Counted from the first letter of the stretch, positions 7,914 through 18,655 are shown. The stretch: DNA of 64,000 nucleotides from Sphingomonadaceae bacterium (GCA_025056155.1 JANWWL010000005.1:124001-188000), one strand, 5' to 3'. The notes: generated by a model from the sequence alone, not told the origin. Made by a program: numbers and translations.

Positions 7914-9872
7914 ATGCCGACCCGCCCTGGAGTCCATCCGAGCTGCGATCTAGAGAGTCTAGATCCACGGGTTCGAAAGATCATTCAGTATTTCGCTCGG
8001 GAGGCTTATATCACTCGAGTCTTTCATCAAATCTCCATTGGAAACAGTTCATATGCTGGCTTTCTTTTTCGCCCCACTGAGGATCCCTCGCTAAAACTCA
8101 ATGTCAGTCGAGAAATAACCTGCATCGTCTCGCTCTATGCGACATTTGAGGTTCGTACTCTGGACGCGTTCGCCGAGGCTCATGCGAGGATCGAGGCTGA
8201 CCGAATTGACCGCACGATACGGTTTTTAATATCCGCAGATCAAGATATATCTAGACATGTCTCCAATTACGCGCAACAGTATCCAGAGTCCCCAGTGACA
8301 GTCGCGATTTCGCTAAAGGACATCGATGAATACACTCCTATCTCGTCTGCTATTGTACAGACTGCAAATGTCCGTGACCTATTTAACTTTCAATCTCCGC
8401 TCAAGGAAGACACCTACTTTTTTGGAAGAGCGCGGTTTATCCAGGACGTGGTTAACGCAGCCACGTTAGGCCAGAACTCGAGTATTTTTGGCCTGCGCAA
8501 AAGCGGAAAGACGTCCGCCGCCTATGCGGTAGCGCGGCGATCAAAGGCAGCACACGTAAATACCGTATATATTGATTGCCAAAACCCGTCTATTCATGCA
8601 CGAAGATGGCACGAGTTGTTGTTATTTGTGCTTCTCAAAACACAGGAGGCATTAAACAGGAGGAGGTCCCAGCCGCCAGGGCAGCTAGAGGTTCACAAGG
8701 TCTCTGAGTGGTTTATTCATTCTATGTTGGACTCCGTTTCAGCGGCTAGACGTCCCTTGTTAATCCAATTTGACGAGATTGAGCAAATCTCACCCTCGAC
8801 AACAGCAAGCAAGCATTGGCGTGAGGAGGACGACGCGCTTTGGTTTTGGCAAACGATTAGATCTCTTTCACAGAACAATGCCGGCCAAAAGATTTCGATC
8901 TGCTTTGTAGGTACAAGTCCACAGTTAATCGAAATGCCGAAACTCCAAGGTGTTGATAATCCTGTTTACCTATTTGCGCCGAAGCTATTCTTACCACGCC
9001 TTAGTTTATCTGAGGTCTCAGATATGGTAAAGAAGCTCGGATTTCTCATGGGTCTTGACTTCACGGACGAGGCTATCGCAGAGATCCATTATCGATATGC
9101 CGGCCACCCCTTCTTTTCAAGACAGTTGTGTAGTCGAATACATGTTTCTCTGGGGAGTTGTCGGCCTGTAAGAGTCCTCAGAAAAACGGTCCAGGATGTG
9201 GATGCGGCTTACCAAGCGGAAATAGACCATTATCTCGAAGGAATCCTTTTAAATATTCGGGAGAATTATGCTGATGAATTTGACGCTCTTGTGAGATTTT
9301 GTAGAGGAGATCAAAGTGAACTTGATGAAATACTTGAGAAAGAGCCGACACTTGTTGATCACCTTGTCGGCTATGGCCTTATCGAGAGGCAGGGGGCGAA
9401 AGTGGCAATTGTTTTCGATAATCTGCCGAGAATAGTTGATAGGCTATCTCCCCGCCGACCTACTGAAGAGCAAGCCTGGACCGAGATTATGGTCGGGAGA
9501 AATAGAATTGAGCGTAGTATACGTTTGGCAATCTTATTGGAACTCCGCCGTTTAACAGAGACTGAAGTCGAAGAGATTCCAACAGCGTCACTGAGAGAAG
9601 AAAACATCACTATGTATAGAAATTGTGGCATGGAAGCGCTTCTTGATCCAAACCGTTCATCGCTTTATTTGATTGAGCTTTTAAGGACCGTGAGGCACGA
9701 GGCCATTTTCCCATATCTTGGTGAACGCAGGAGGGAAATTCTTGAGTTGATCGATACACTAAACCGTCTTCGAAAAGACGCGCATGCGCGCATGTTGTCG
9801 GGATCAGAACTTGAAAAAGCCCGAGGCGCGATCGCGGTGCTTGAGCGCTGGTTTCCTTTTGTTGGGTCGTAG
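7914..9872 (+). CDS. STAND/AAA-like P-loop ATPase with possible C-terminal HEPN-like motif, in low-GC insert
   Basis: 652 aa and not a family I can name. From the N-terminus there is an uncharacterised alpha/beta region (about 1-160), the box YFFGRARF near residue 170, a Walker A at 193-201 (GLRKSGKTS), a Walker B ending in D287-E288 (LLIQFDE), a sensor-like strand ICFVGTSPQ, and YAGHPFFSRQL, which resembles the GxP motif of STAND and archaeal-type ATPases. Near the C-terminus R618-x5-H624 (RLRKDAH) resembles the R-x4-6-H motif of HEPN RNases. Codon use (AGA, ATA, TTA, TTT) is unlike every neighbour. The ATG at 7914 is the only start after the in-frame stop at 7878 and has no clear Shine-Dalgarno. 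It stands alone between an acyl-CoA synthetase gene and uvrA. A defence role is inferred, not shown. Confidence 0.75.
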   Translation: MPTRPGVHPSCDLESLDPRVRKIIQYFAREAYITRVFHQISIGNSSYAGFLFRPTEDPSLKLNVSREITCIVSLYATFEVRTLDAFAEAHARIEADRIDRTIRFLISADQDISRHVSNYAQQYPESPVTVAISLKDIDEYTPISSAIVQTANVRDLFNFQSPLKEDTYFFGRARFIQDVVNAATLGQNSSIFGLRKSGKTSAAYAVARRSKAAHVNTVYIDCQNPSIHARRWHELLLFVLLKTQEALNRRRSQPPGQLEVHKVSEWFIHSMLDSVSAARRPLLIQFDEIEQISPSTTASKHWREEDDALWFWQTIRSLSQNNAGQKISICFVGTSPQLIEMPKLQGVDNPVYLFAPKLFLPRLSLSEVSDMVKKLGFLMGLDFTDEAIAEIHYRYAGHPFFSRQLCSRIHVSLGSCRPVRVLRKTVQDVDAAYQAEIDHYLEGILLNIRENYADEFDALVRFCRGDQSELDEILEKEPTLVDHLVGYGLIERQGAKVAIVFDNLPRIVDRLSPRRPTEEQAWTEIMVGRNRIERSIRLAILLELRRLTETEVEEIPTASLREENITMYRNCGMEALLDPNRSSLYLIELLRTVRHEAIFPYLGERRREILELIDTLNRLRKDAHARMLSGSELEKARGAIAVLERWFPFVGS

Positions 9873-9905
9873 GATAGAGGTTTGCGTCGAGATAATTTTC
9901 TCACG

Positions 9906-12815
<2,910 letters not shown>

Positions 12816-12970
12816 GCTCCTTTCTGTCGCGCGACCCGGGCGCGGGGGCAAGCGCCGGCACGCCGCGCCCGCCTTTACCGTCGGCGCCGGCCCGTCTATG
12901 CACGCGGCGCGTCGGGCGGACTCGCCGGGGGGCCGGCGCGGCCTGGCCCGTGGCGCGCAGGGGAGGGGTC

Positions 12971-14035
12971 ATGGCCGAGGACTGGGCCGCCGACGTGCGG
13001 AAGTATGCGCCGGATGCCGACGAAGTCGTCATCCAGGGGATCGTCCGCTACTGCGGCATCGCGCTGCGTTCGCGTGACGCTTCGCTGGTGTCGTTCACCG
13101 AGAAGGCGGAGCTGGATCGGGTCCGCGAGAATTTCCTCAAGAAGAAGCTGGGGCTGACCGAGCCCGACGACGTGCTGGATGCCGCCATCGCCGCCGTAGG
13201 CGAGCGGATGCAGGGCGATCCGACCAAGAACCGTGTGACCGTCTACTATCTCCTGGCCGAACGGTTCGGAAAGCTCGGCCTGTTCGCAAGCGCAAGCGGG
13301 GCCACCGACGCCGATCCATCCCCAGCCGCGACCGAGGGCGATCCCGACACGTCGCCGGCACGGCTTGCGGAGCTTCCGCCCATGTCGCCGCCAGCGGCCG
13401 CGGAGCCCAGCCCGCAGCCCAGTGCGGGGCCCTCGGCCGCCGCAACCGGCGCGGCGGCCATCGCCGCGGCGCCCGCCAGCCGCCCTGGCCGCGACGACGG
13501 GGTCTTCGGCACCGCCTTCTGGACCCTGGGCGTCGTGGGGCTCGGGATCCTGGGGGCGGCGACGCTCGGGGGGGGCATCGGCGACCTCGTCTCGCGCCCG
13601 CCGGCTGCGCCCGTAAGCGCCCCGGCGCCCGCCCCGGCACCGGCGCCCGCCCCGGCACCGGTGGCCGCGGCCGTGCCGACCGGGGCCGGTGTGGTGGCCG
13701 AGGAGGTCGAGGGCCGGCCCAAGGTCTCGGTCTATTTCGAGACGGCCAAGTTCGACGTGGCGCCCGACTTCCCGGCCAAGGCCGCACCCATCAAGGCCTA
13801 TCTCGATGCCCACCCCGGGGCGCGGATCGCCGTGTCGGGCTTCAACGATCCGCGCGGCGACCCGGCGTTCAACGCCGAGCTGTCGAAGAACCGAGCGCAA
13901 GCCGTGAAGGCCGCGCTGGTGGCGCTCGGTGTACCGGAGGGGGCGATCGACCTCGTGAAACCGCCCGAGGCGACCGACACCACGGTCAGCTACGACCAGG
14001 CCCGCCGCGTGGAGATCACCATCGTCGAGGGCTGA
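12971..14035 (+). CDS. DUF2853 domain fused to a membrane segment and OmpA-like domain
   Basis: 354 aa. Residues about 1-105 match DUF2853 (WAADVRKYAPDADE, GIVRYCGIALRSRDASLV, VTVYYLLAERFGKL), a small domain of unknown function usually found alone. A Pro/Ala/Ser-rich linker follows, then a hydrophobic segment (about 180-205, FWTLGVVGLGILGAATL), a second low-complexity PAPA linker and a C-terminal OmpA/MotB-like domain (VSVYFETAKFDVAP to RRVEITI) that keeps a candidate peptidoglycan-binding Asp and Arg (FNDPRG, LSKNRA). Predicted topology: cytoplasmic DUF2853, one transmembrane helix, periplasmic domain binding peptidoglycan. GGGAGGGG precedes the ATG. Its last 46 bp overlap the convergent MNIO partner gene. 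Confidence 0.85.
   Translation: MAEDWAADVRKYAPDADEVVIQGIVRYCGIALRSRDASLVSFTEKAELDRVRENFLKKKLGLTEPDDVLDAAIAAVGERMQGDPTKNRVTVYYLLAERFGKLGLFASASGATDADPSPAATEGDPDTSPARLAELPPMSPPAAAEPSPQPSAGPSAAATGAAAIAAAPASRPGRDDGVFGTAFWTLGVVGLGILGAATLGGGIGDLVSRPPAAPVSAPAPAPAPAPAPAPVAAAVPTGAGVVAEEVEGRPKVSVYFETAKFDVAPDFPAKAAPIKAYLDAHPGARIAVSGFNDPRGDPAFNAELSKNRAQAVKAALVALGVPEGAIDLVKPPEATDTTVSYDQARRVEITIVEG
13623..13658 (+). repeat. Two tandem 18-bp units in the PAPA linker
   Basis: CGGCGCCCGCCCCGGCAC occurs twice head to tail at 13623-13640 and 13641-13658, encoding part of the Ala-Pro linker between the membrane helix and the OmpA-like domain. It is likely variable in length by slippage; it has no other visible role. 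Confidence 0.85.
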
Positions 14036-14652
14036 CCTGCCGTATCGATCGGCCCTTCCCACAGGGTGATCCCGGCAGGTGCGGTTTCGATGCGAAGCTG
14101 GAAGCGGCCGCGGGGGAGAGCGGCGAGAACTCCGAGGCCTGCTGCCGCCGCCTCGAGCAGTGCCGAAGGACGGTAGCGATATCGCGTGACCGTTGACGCT
14201 GCCCCCCGCAGGGTGGCGCGGTGGGCCCGGGCGATGGCAAACTCGATTCGCAGCAGGTCCGAAACAGCGTCGGCCGCCGTACCGGCAGCGTGCGCCAAGA
14301 GCTCGGGATGACGCTTCAGAAACGCGACGAACCGCTCTGCTTCGGGAAGGAACCGAAGGTCGTGCAAAGGGCAGCTGGTCCAATAGGCCTCCACCAACGG
14401 TCCGACCGCCGACCCCAGTGCGGCGAGGGTTCGTGGTAACACCGCGTTCAGGGCGGCCAGTCGCATGATCCGGTACAGGCTGCACTGGGCCGCCATCCCC
14501 GGCGCGTTGGCGGCATGTTGGAGCCGCGCGCGCTCCCGAGGTGAAAGATCGAAGCCATCGAGCACCGACCGACGCCCCGCGCGAAGGTCGCGCACCATTT
14601 GCGGCGACGCCGAGAGCGCCGCTAACGCCCGCTGGAAGTCGGCCAGGCTCAC
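13990..14652 (-). CDS. Putative MNIO partner protein (BufC/TglI/MbnC-like role)
   Basis: 220 aa from the GTG at 14652, which overlaps the stop of the MNIO gene as GTGA, so translation is coupled. The N-terminus (SLADFQRALAALSASPQ) and an all-helical body with NAVLPRTLAALGSAVGPLVEAYW and CPLHDLRFLPEAERFVAFL resemble the helical partner proteins found beside MNIO enzymes. These are known or thought to bind the precursor peptide and stimulate the oxidase. I cannot assign it to a named family with certainty. The C-terminal tail (about 15 residues) overlaps the convergent DUF2853-OmpA gene by 46 bp. It is the third gene of a small leftward operon. Confidence 0.7.
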   Translation of the reverse strand: MSLADFQRALAALSASPQMVRDLRAGRRSVLDGFDLSPRERARLQHAANAPGMAAQCSLYRIMRLAALNAVLPRTLAALGSAVGPLVEAYWTSCPLHDLRFLPEAERFVAFLKRHPELLAHAAGTAADAVSDLLRIEFAIARAHRATLRGAASTVTRYRYRPSALLEAAAAGLGVLAALPRGRFQLRIETAPAGITLWEGPIDTAGQPSTMVISTRRAWS

Positions 14653-15560
14653 GTTCGCCCGCGCCGGCCGGCGGCCGCAGCCGGCCAGAGTGCGCGGGCA
14701 CGGGCCAACGTGGCGGCGACTGCATCCATCCCGACTTCTGGCAACCAACTCTCATGCATTTCGAACGTGACCGCGCGCAAGTTTGGGCACCGCCTCGCGC
14801 AGGCGTCGAGGAGTGCCCAGACCGGCTCCGGAGGCGGGCCTGCATGAGCGTCCGACCAGACGCCTTCCAGCTCGCACCCGCCGGCGATATGGATCTCGAC
14901 CACGCGAGAAAGGTCGAGACCTCCGAGGAAGGCGAACGGATCAAAGCCGAAGTTGACGGCGTTGACATAAAGGTTGTGCAAGTCGAGAAGTAGCCCACAG
15001 CCAGAGCGGGCGCACAGTTCGTTCAGGAATGCGGGCTCGTCGAGTTCAGAATCCTCGAACCGGACGAAGTAGGCGCTGTTTTCGATCAGGAAGGGGCGGC
15101 GCAAGCGTGCCAGCAGTCGCTGGATCCGAGGAACCATCAGATCCAGGATCTGGCGGTCAAAAGGGGGGGTGAGCGCCAGGCCCGCCGTGCTCGCCCCGCC
15201 CGGCGCGGCGATTTCCATGAAGGCGAGGTGGTCAGAGACCCAGGCGCAGTTCCAGCGGTCAGCCCAGTTCGCCATGGCCTCGACATAGTCGGGGTCGGGC
15301 TCGACGGCGGAGGCCAACGAGGCGGCCAGATGGTGGGCCACTTGGGGCAGCTCGACCGCATCAAGAAGGCCTATCATGCGATGGAGGTCACGAAACCGCG
15401 GGTTGGCGCTCGGGCCCGCATCGTCGAGAAACATGTCCGGGATGACGGCGAGAAAATCCGGTCCGCCGTTCGCATGGAATAGTGGGGCGAACGCCGGCTG
15501 GGCCATCAGCCCGACTCCTAGGATGGGCGTACCCGCCGCCGGATCGTCGCCGTGTCCCAC
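14649..15560 (-). CDS. Multinuclear non-heme iron oxidase (MNIO, DUF692)
   Basis: 303 aa, usual DUF692 length, TIM-barrel fold. Conserved blocks visible in order are the start GVGLMAQ, VAHHLAASL (metal His), VSDHLAF, FLIENSAYFV, LLLDLHNLYVNAVNFGFD, VVEIHIAGG, SDAHAGPPPEPVWALLD and VTFEMHES. These hold the expected His, Asp, Glu and Asn ligands of the di/tri-iron site. The family (MbnB, TglH, ChrH, BufB relatives) oxidatively remodels residues of short ribosomal peptides, usually cysteines, with O2. The start is the GTG at 15560, 28 nt after the upstream small gene. The downstream partner overlaps it by 4 nt. The blocks DLHN and DAH differ slightly from the common DxNN and DTH forms, suggesting a divergent subfamily. 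Confidence 0.88.
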   Translation of the reverse strand: MGHGDDPAAGTPILGVGLMAQPAFAPLFHANGGPDFLAVIPDMFLDDAGPSANPRFRDLHRMIGLLDAVELPQVAHHLAASLASAVEPDPDYVEAMANWADRWNCAWVSDHLAFMEIAAPGGASTAGLALTPPFDRQILDLMVPRIQRLLARLRRPFLIENSAYFVRFEDSELDEPAFLNELCARSGCGLLLDLHNLYVNAVNFGFDPFAFLGGLDLSRVVEIHIAGGCELEGVWSDAHAGPPPEPVWALLDACARRCPNLRAVTFEMHESWLPEVGMDAVAATLARARALWPAAAAGRRGRT

Positions 15561-15588
15561 GATCCAACCCGGCCTGGCGGGGACTTCC

Positions 15589-15834
15589 TCAGAACCTCAC
15601 GCGAACGACGGGCTCGAACCGCTGGCGGATGTCCAGCACGTGCCCGGAGAGGCAGGTCGGGCAAGCGGATGGCATAAGTTGCTCGAAAACCTTGGGATCA
15701 ATCTTGGCCAGTCCGCGGAACAGGTCGATCGGAGCAATCCCGGCCGGCACCGACAACGTGATCCGGCCCACCGACCGGTCGAACGCGATCTCCACCTCCC
15801 GCACTTTGGCGGCGGCCGCAGCCTTCTCTTGCAT
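15589..15834 (-). CDS. Small CPTC-containing protein, candidate substrate of the adjacent MNIO
   Basis: 81 aa. It starts at the ATG at 15834 with a strong GGGAGGAG about 5 nt upstream. The N-terminal part (VREVEIAFDRSVGRITLSVPAG) looks like a small beta fold, followed by a helix (DLFRGLAKIDPKVFEQL) and a C-terminal tail SACPTCLSGHVLDIRQ then RFEPVVRVRF. The two cysteines at C58 and C61 are the only ones. As the first gene of the operon with an MNIO oxidase and helical partner it is the natural candidate for the modified peptide; MNIO enzymes usually act on cysteines near the C-terminus. It lacks a signal peptide and a GG cleavage site. It could instead be a metal-binding accessory protein. 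Confidence 0.7.
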   Translation of the reverse strand: MQEKAAAAAKVREVEIAFDRSVGRITLSVPAGIAPIDLFRGLAKIDPKVFEQLMPSACPTCLSGHVLDIRQRFEPVVRVRF

Positions 15835-15983
15835 CACTCTCCTCCCTTCCGGTTCGAAACCTTGTTATCCCTGTACGGTTGTCAGCCGCAAGAGGAAAAC
15901 AGGCGGGGGCAGGCGAGATGAGGCGATTTTGTCGGTTCTGTCCCAAGCCGAGAGGGGCCAGCCTTGCCGCGGATCGGTGGACG

Positions 15984-16703
15984 ATGAAGCGTCTGGCCGT
16001 TACCCTCTTAGGCTTGGGTTTCGCCTGGACTGGCGGAGAAGGAGGCGCCGTGGCGGAACCGGCGGTTGCGCAGGCGGTTCAGGGCTATGCGCGGCTCATC
16101 GCTCCAGGTGAAGCCGACGATCCCCGGGTGATCGAGGCGCTGCGCCACGTGCCCCGTGTCGAGTTCGTGCCGCCCGAGTGGCGTCATCGCGCCCACGCCG
16201 ACACCGCCCTTCCCATCGCCCACGGCCAGACGATCTCGCAGCCCACGATCGTGGCCGTCATGACCCACCTGATCGCCCCGCAGCCCCACATGAAGGTGCT
16301 CGAAGTGGGCACGGGTTCGGGCTATCAGGCGGCCGTCCTCGCCCGGCTCGTCCGTAAGGTCCACTCGGTCGAAATCGAGCCGGAGCTTGCCACCGAGGCC
16401 GCCCAACGCCTCGAGCGGCTGGGGATCACCAACGTCGAGGTGCGCACGGGTGACGGCTGGGCGGGCTGGCCCGAGGCAGCCCCCTTCGACGCGATCGTCG
16501 TGACGGCCGCCCCGCCCCGAGTTCCCGAGGCGCTCGTGGCCCAGCTGGCCCCGGGCGGGCGGATGGTCGTGCCCGTGGGCCCCGCGGGCGGCATCCAACA
16601 GCTGACCCTCGTCGAAAAGGGGCGCGATGGCGGAGTGCGCCACACGGTGGTGACCGACGTACGCTTCGTCCCCATGACCGGTGGCCGGCCCGCGGGCCGG
16701 TGA
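15984..16703 (+). CDS. pcm: Protein-L-isoaspartate O-methyltransferase, exported
   Basis: 239 aa. MKRLAVTLLGLGFAW and following Ala/Gly residues form an N-terminal signal-like segment, after which the PCMT family sequence begins. Family blocks visible are RVEFVPPEWRHRAHADTALP, GQTISQPTIVAVM, the SAM motif VLEVGTGSGYQAA, and AAPPRVPEALVAQLAPGGRMV. The enzyme methylates L-isoaspartyl residues of aged proteins to start their repair. It is divergently transcribed from the MNIO cassette, separated by about 150 bp. PCMT homologues also act in some RiPP pathways, so a link to the cassette is possible but unproven. A start further upstream would remove the signal peptide. Confidence 0.9.
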   Translation: MKRLAVTLLGLGFAWTGGEGGAVAEPAVAQAVQGYARLIAPGEADDPRVIEALRHVPRVEFVPPEWRHRAHADTALPIAHGQTISQPTIVAVMTHLIAPQPHMKVLEVGTGSGYQAAVLARLVRKVHSVEIEPELATEAAQRLERLGITNVEVRTGDGWAGWPEAAPFDAIVVTAAPPRVPEALVAQLAPGGRMVVPVGPAGGIQQLTLVEKGRDGGVRHTVVTDVRFVPMTGGRPAGR

Positions 16704-17180
16704 CGGGGCCGGGGGTCTAAGGGAACGACGGCCCGCGCCACGGCATCCCAAGCCCCGACCCGGGTCGACTCGCCCTATCGATGGGCGCTTCGGTCGTCCG
16801 TCGGCGGCGCAGTTCCCCACCGTGCCGAAGCCGGCGACCAGCAGGACCCACGCGCGGGGCTCGGGGCCAAGCGGCTGAAGCGAAGCCCGGCCCCCGACTT
16901 CGTCCGTCCCCGACGCGGAGCCGCCGTTCGCCGACGACGCTTGCCAACGCGTGCCAACCGGGGGCCGGCGTGCCCCGACCTGTCAGGCAGGCCTTACACC
17001 GCAATCGCGCCCCGCCGTGGCACGCCGAGGCTTTTCATCAGGTTAGGCGGAGCGAAGCCCTTGGCATGGCTTTTGCTCGTGGGTGGATGAGAGTTGGCCG
17101 TCGCGCAAGAGGGGGGCCGCGCCCTGGGGGGCTGGGCGCGGCCCTTTCCTCGGGCCGCAGCTCCGGTCTAGGCAGTCATC
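16704..17180. other. Intergenic region without recognisable gene
   Basis: 477 bp between pcm and the O-methyltransferase gene. Open frames here have no recognisable motifs. The only clear structure is the terminator-like hairpin at 17114-17144, described separately. The last 150 bp before the hairpin are less GC-rich than the rest. Confidence 0.6.
17114..17150 (+). terminator. Strong 11-bp hairpin followed by TTTCCT
   Basis: GGGCCGCGCCC at 17114-17124 pairs perfectly with GGGCGCGGCCC at 17134-17144 across a 9-nt loop, followed by TTTCCT. It has the shape of an intrinsic terminator for rightward transcription, but the nearest upstream gene ends 410 bp earlier and the next gene starts 36 bp later. 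It could end a pcm read-through transcript, a small RNA, or act as a leader attenuator. Confidence 0.55.
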
Positions 17181-17840
17181 ATGCCGGACCGTTTCGCGGA
17201 GGTGGACCGCTGGATCGCCCGCCATCTTTTGCCCGCCGATCCCATCCTTGACGAGGTTTTGGCGGCCAATGCTCGCGCGGGCCTGCCGCCGATCGACGTC
17301 TCGCCCCTGCAGGGGGCCTTCCTCGCCTTGCTGTGCCATGTCGTGGGGGCGAGGCACGTGCTGGAGGTGGGGACGCTGGGGGGCTATTCCGCCATCTGGA
17401 TGGCACGCGCGCTGGCCGACGGCGGGCGGCTCGTCACCATCGAGGCGGATCCGCGCCATGCCGAGGTGGCGCGCGCCAACTTCGCTCGTGCCGACGTGGT
17501 GCGCCGAGTCGACTTGCGGGTGGGCCGTGCGCTCGAGGTGCTGCCGCAGTTGGTGGACGAAGGCCACGCCTTTGATCTGGCGTTCATCGATGCCGACAAG
17601 GCGAACAATCCGGCGTACGCGGACTGGGCGGCCACGCTCGTCCGGCCAGGCGGGCTGGTCCTCGTTGACAATGTGGTGCGCGAAGGGCGGATCCTGGACG
17701 AAGCCGACGACAGCCCCGATCTCGAGGGTATCCGGGGGCTCTATGCCGTGATGCGGATGGACGGCCGGTTCGAAGCGACGGTGCTGCAGACGGTGGGCAT
17801 CAAGGGGTGGGATGGCTTGATGATCGCCCGCCGGCGTTGA
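17181..17840 (+). CDS. Class I SAM-dependent O-methyltransferase (COMT-like)
   Basis: 219 aa, the length of caffeoyl-CoA O-methyltransferase-like (Methyltransf_3/24) bacterial enzymes. The SAM-binding motif is VLEVGTLGGYSAIWMARAL, the acidic tip is VTIEADPRHAEVA, and the metal-binding region is LAFIDADKANNPAYADWA followed by VDNVVREGRI. These enzymes methylate catechol-type hydroxyls with a divalent metal; the substrate here is unknown. The gene ends 8 bp before the convergent NUDIX gene. Confidence 0.88.
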   Translation: MPDRFAEVDRWIARHLLPADPILDEVLAANARAGLPPIDVSPLQGAFLALLCHVVGARHVLEVGTLGGYSAIWMARALADGGRLVTIEADPRHAEVARANFARADVVRRVDLRVGRALEVLPQLVDEGHAFDLAFIDADKANNPAYADWAATLVRPGGLVLVDNVVREGRILDEADDSPDLEGIRGLYAVMRMDGRFEATVLQTVGIKGWDGLMIARRR

Positions 17841-17848
17841 TGGTGCCC

Positions 17849-18604
17849 TCAGGCCCGGCGGACGCGCTCCCAGCGCTCGGCGGTGTAGGGGTAGCCGATC
17901 CCTTCCGGGATCCTCAGCCACTCGCCCTCGATGCGGGGCTGGATGAAGGGTGGCGGCGTGGGGTCGGCCCATAGCGCGGCGGCGGTGGCGAACTGGGCCA
18001 CGCGGGCGAGGTTGCAGCGCGTGGGAAACAGCAGCGAGACGTGGCCCGCGTCGGCCTCGGCCAACAGGTGGGCGGGCGTCACCCAACGGGCGGTCACGGC
18101 CTCCGTACCGTCGGCTGCGTGGACCTCGTCGGGTGGTGGCAGGGCCACGTAGAACCGGGTGTCGAAGCGGCGGTGAATGCCGGGGGGCGGCACCCAGCGG
18201 GCGAAGGGTTTGAGGGATTCGGCCGCAAGCCGATGCCCAAGGTCGGCCAACAGGGTGCCGAAGGCCAGTTCGTGCCGGTCGGAACGCTGGCGCAGTTCGG
18301 CGCGCCGTTCGGCCGGCACGCCGGGGCCCTTGGACAGGAGGATCCCGGTCTCCTCGAACGTCTCGCGGGCGGCCGTGACGCGCGCTAAGGCATCGGCCGG
18401 ATCCAGGCCTTCGAACCCGCTGCAACTGCAGGGATCCGGCGCGTCGAGGGGGTCGACCTTGCCGCCGGGAAAGGCGACCGCCCCGCCGGCGAAGCCCATG
18501 GCTTGGGCGCGCTCGATGGCCAGCACCTCGAGCCCACCCGGCCCGTCGCGCACCAGGATGACGGTGGCTGCGGGCACTGCGTCGCCGACGTCGGGAGGTT
18601 CCAT
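17849..18604 (-). CDS. NUDIX hydrolase, NUDT19/RppH-unlike long form
   Basis: 251 aa. N-terminal beta strands (AATVILVRDGPGGLEVLAIERA) are followed by FPGGKVDP and, after an insertion with CSCSG, the Nudix helix AARETFEETGILL. The insertion between GG and the REx2EE helix, and the C-terminal FDTRFYVALPPP with ARWVTPAHLL, are typical of the NUDT19-like class that acts on CoA or nucleoside diphosphate derivatives. The substrate is not predictable. It is divergent from tesB with 51 bp between them. Confidence 0.85.
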   Translation of the reverse strand: MEPPDVGDAVPAATVILVRDGPGGLEVLAIERAQAMGFAGGAVAFPGGKVDPLDAPDPCSCSGFEGLDPADALARVTAARETFEETGILLSKGPGVPAERRAELRQRSDRHELAFGTLLADLGHRLAAESLKPFARWVPPPGIHRRFDTRFYVALPPPDEVHAADGTEAVTARWVTPAHLLAEADAGHVSLLFPTRCNLARVAQFATAAALWADPTPPPFIQPRIEGEWLRIPEGIGYPYTAERWERVRRA

Positions 18605-18655
18605 GCGCCTCCCATGCCTTGAGGGGGGCGAGGTGCAAAGCTAGCGGCTTCGCTC

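Noticed and set aside
16704-17113. Open frames between pcm and the O-methyltransferase
   Set aside because: Arg/Pro-rich on both strands with no SD or motif; treated as non-coding.
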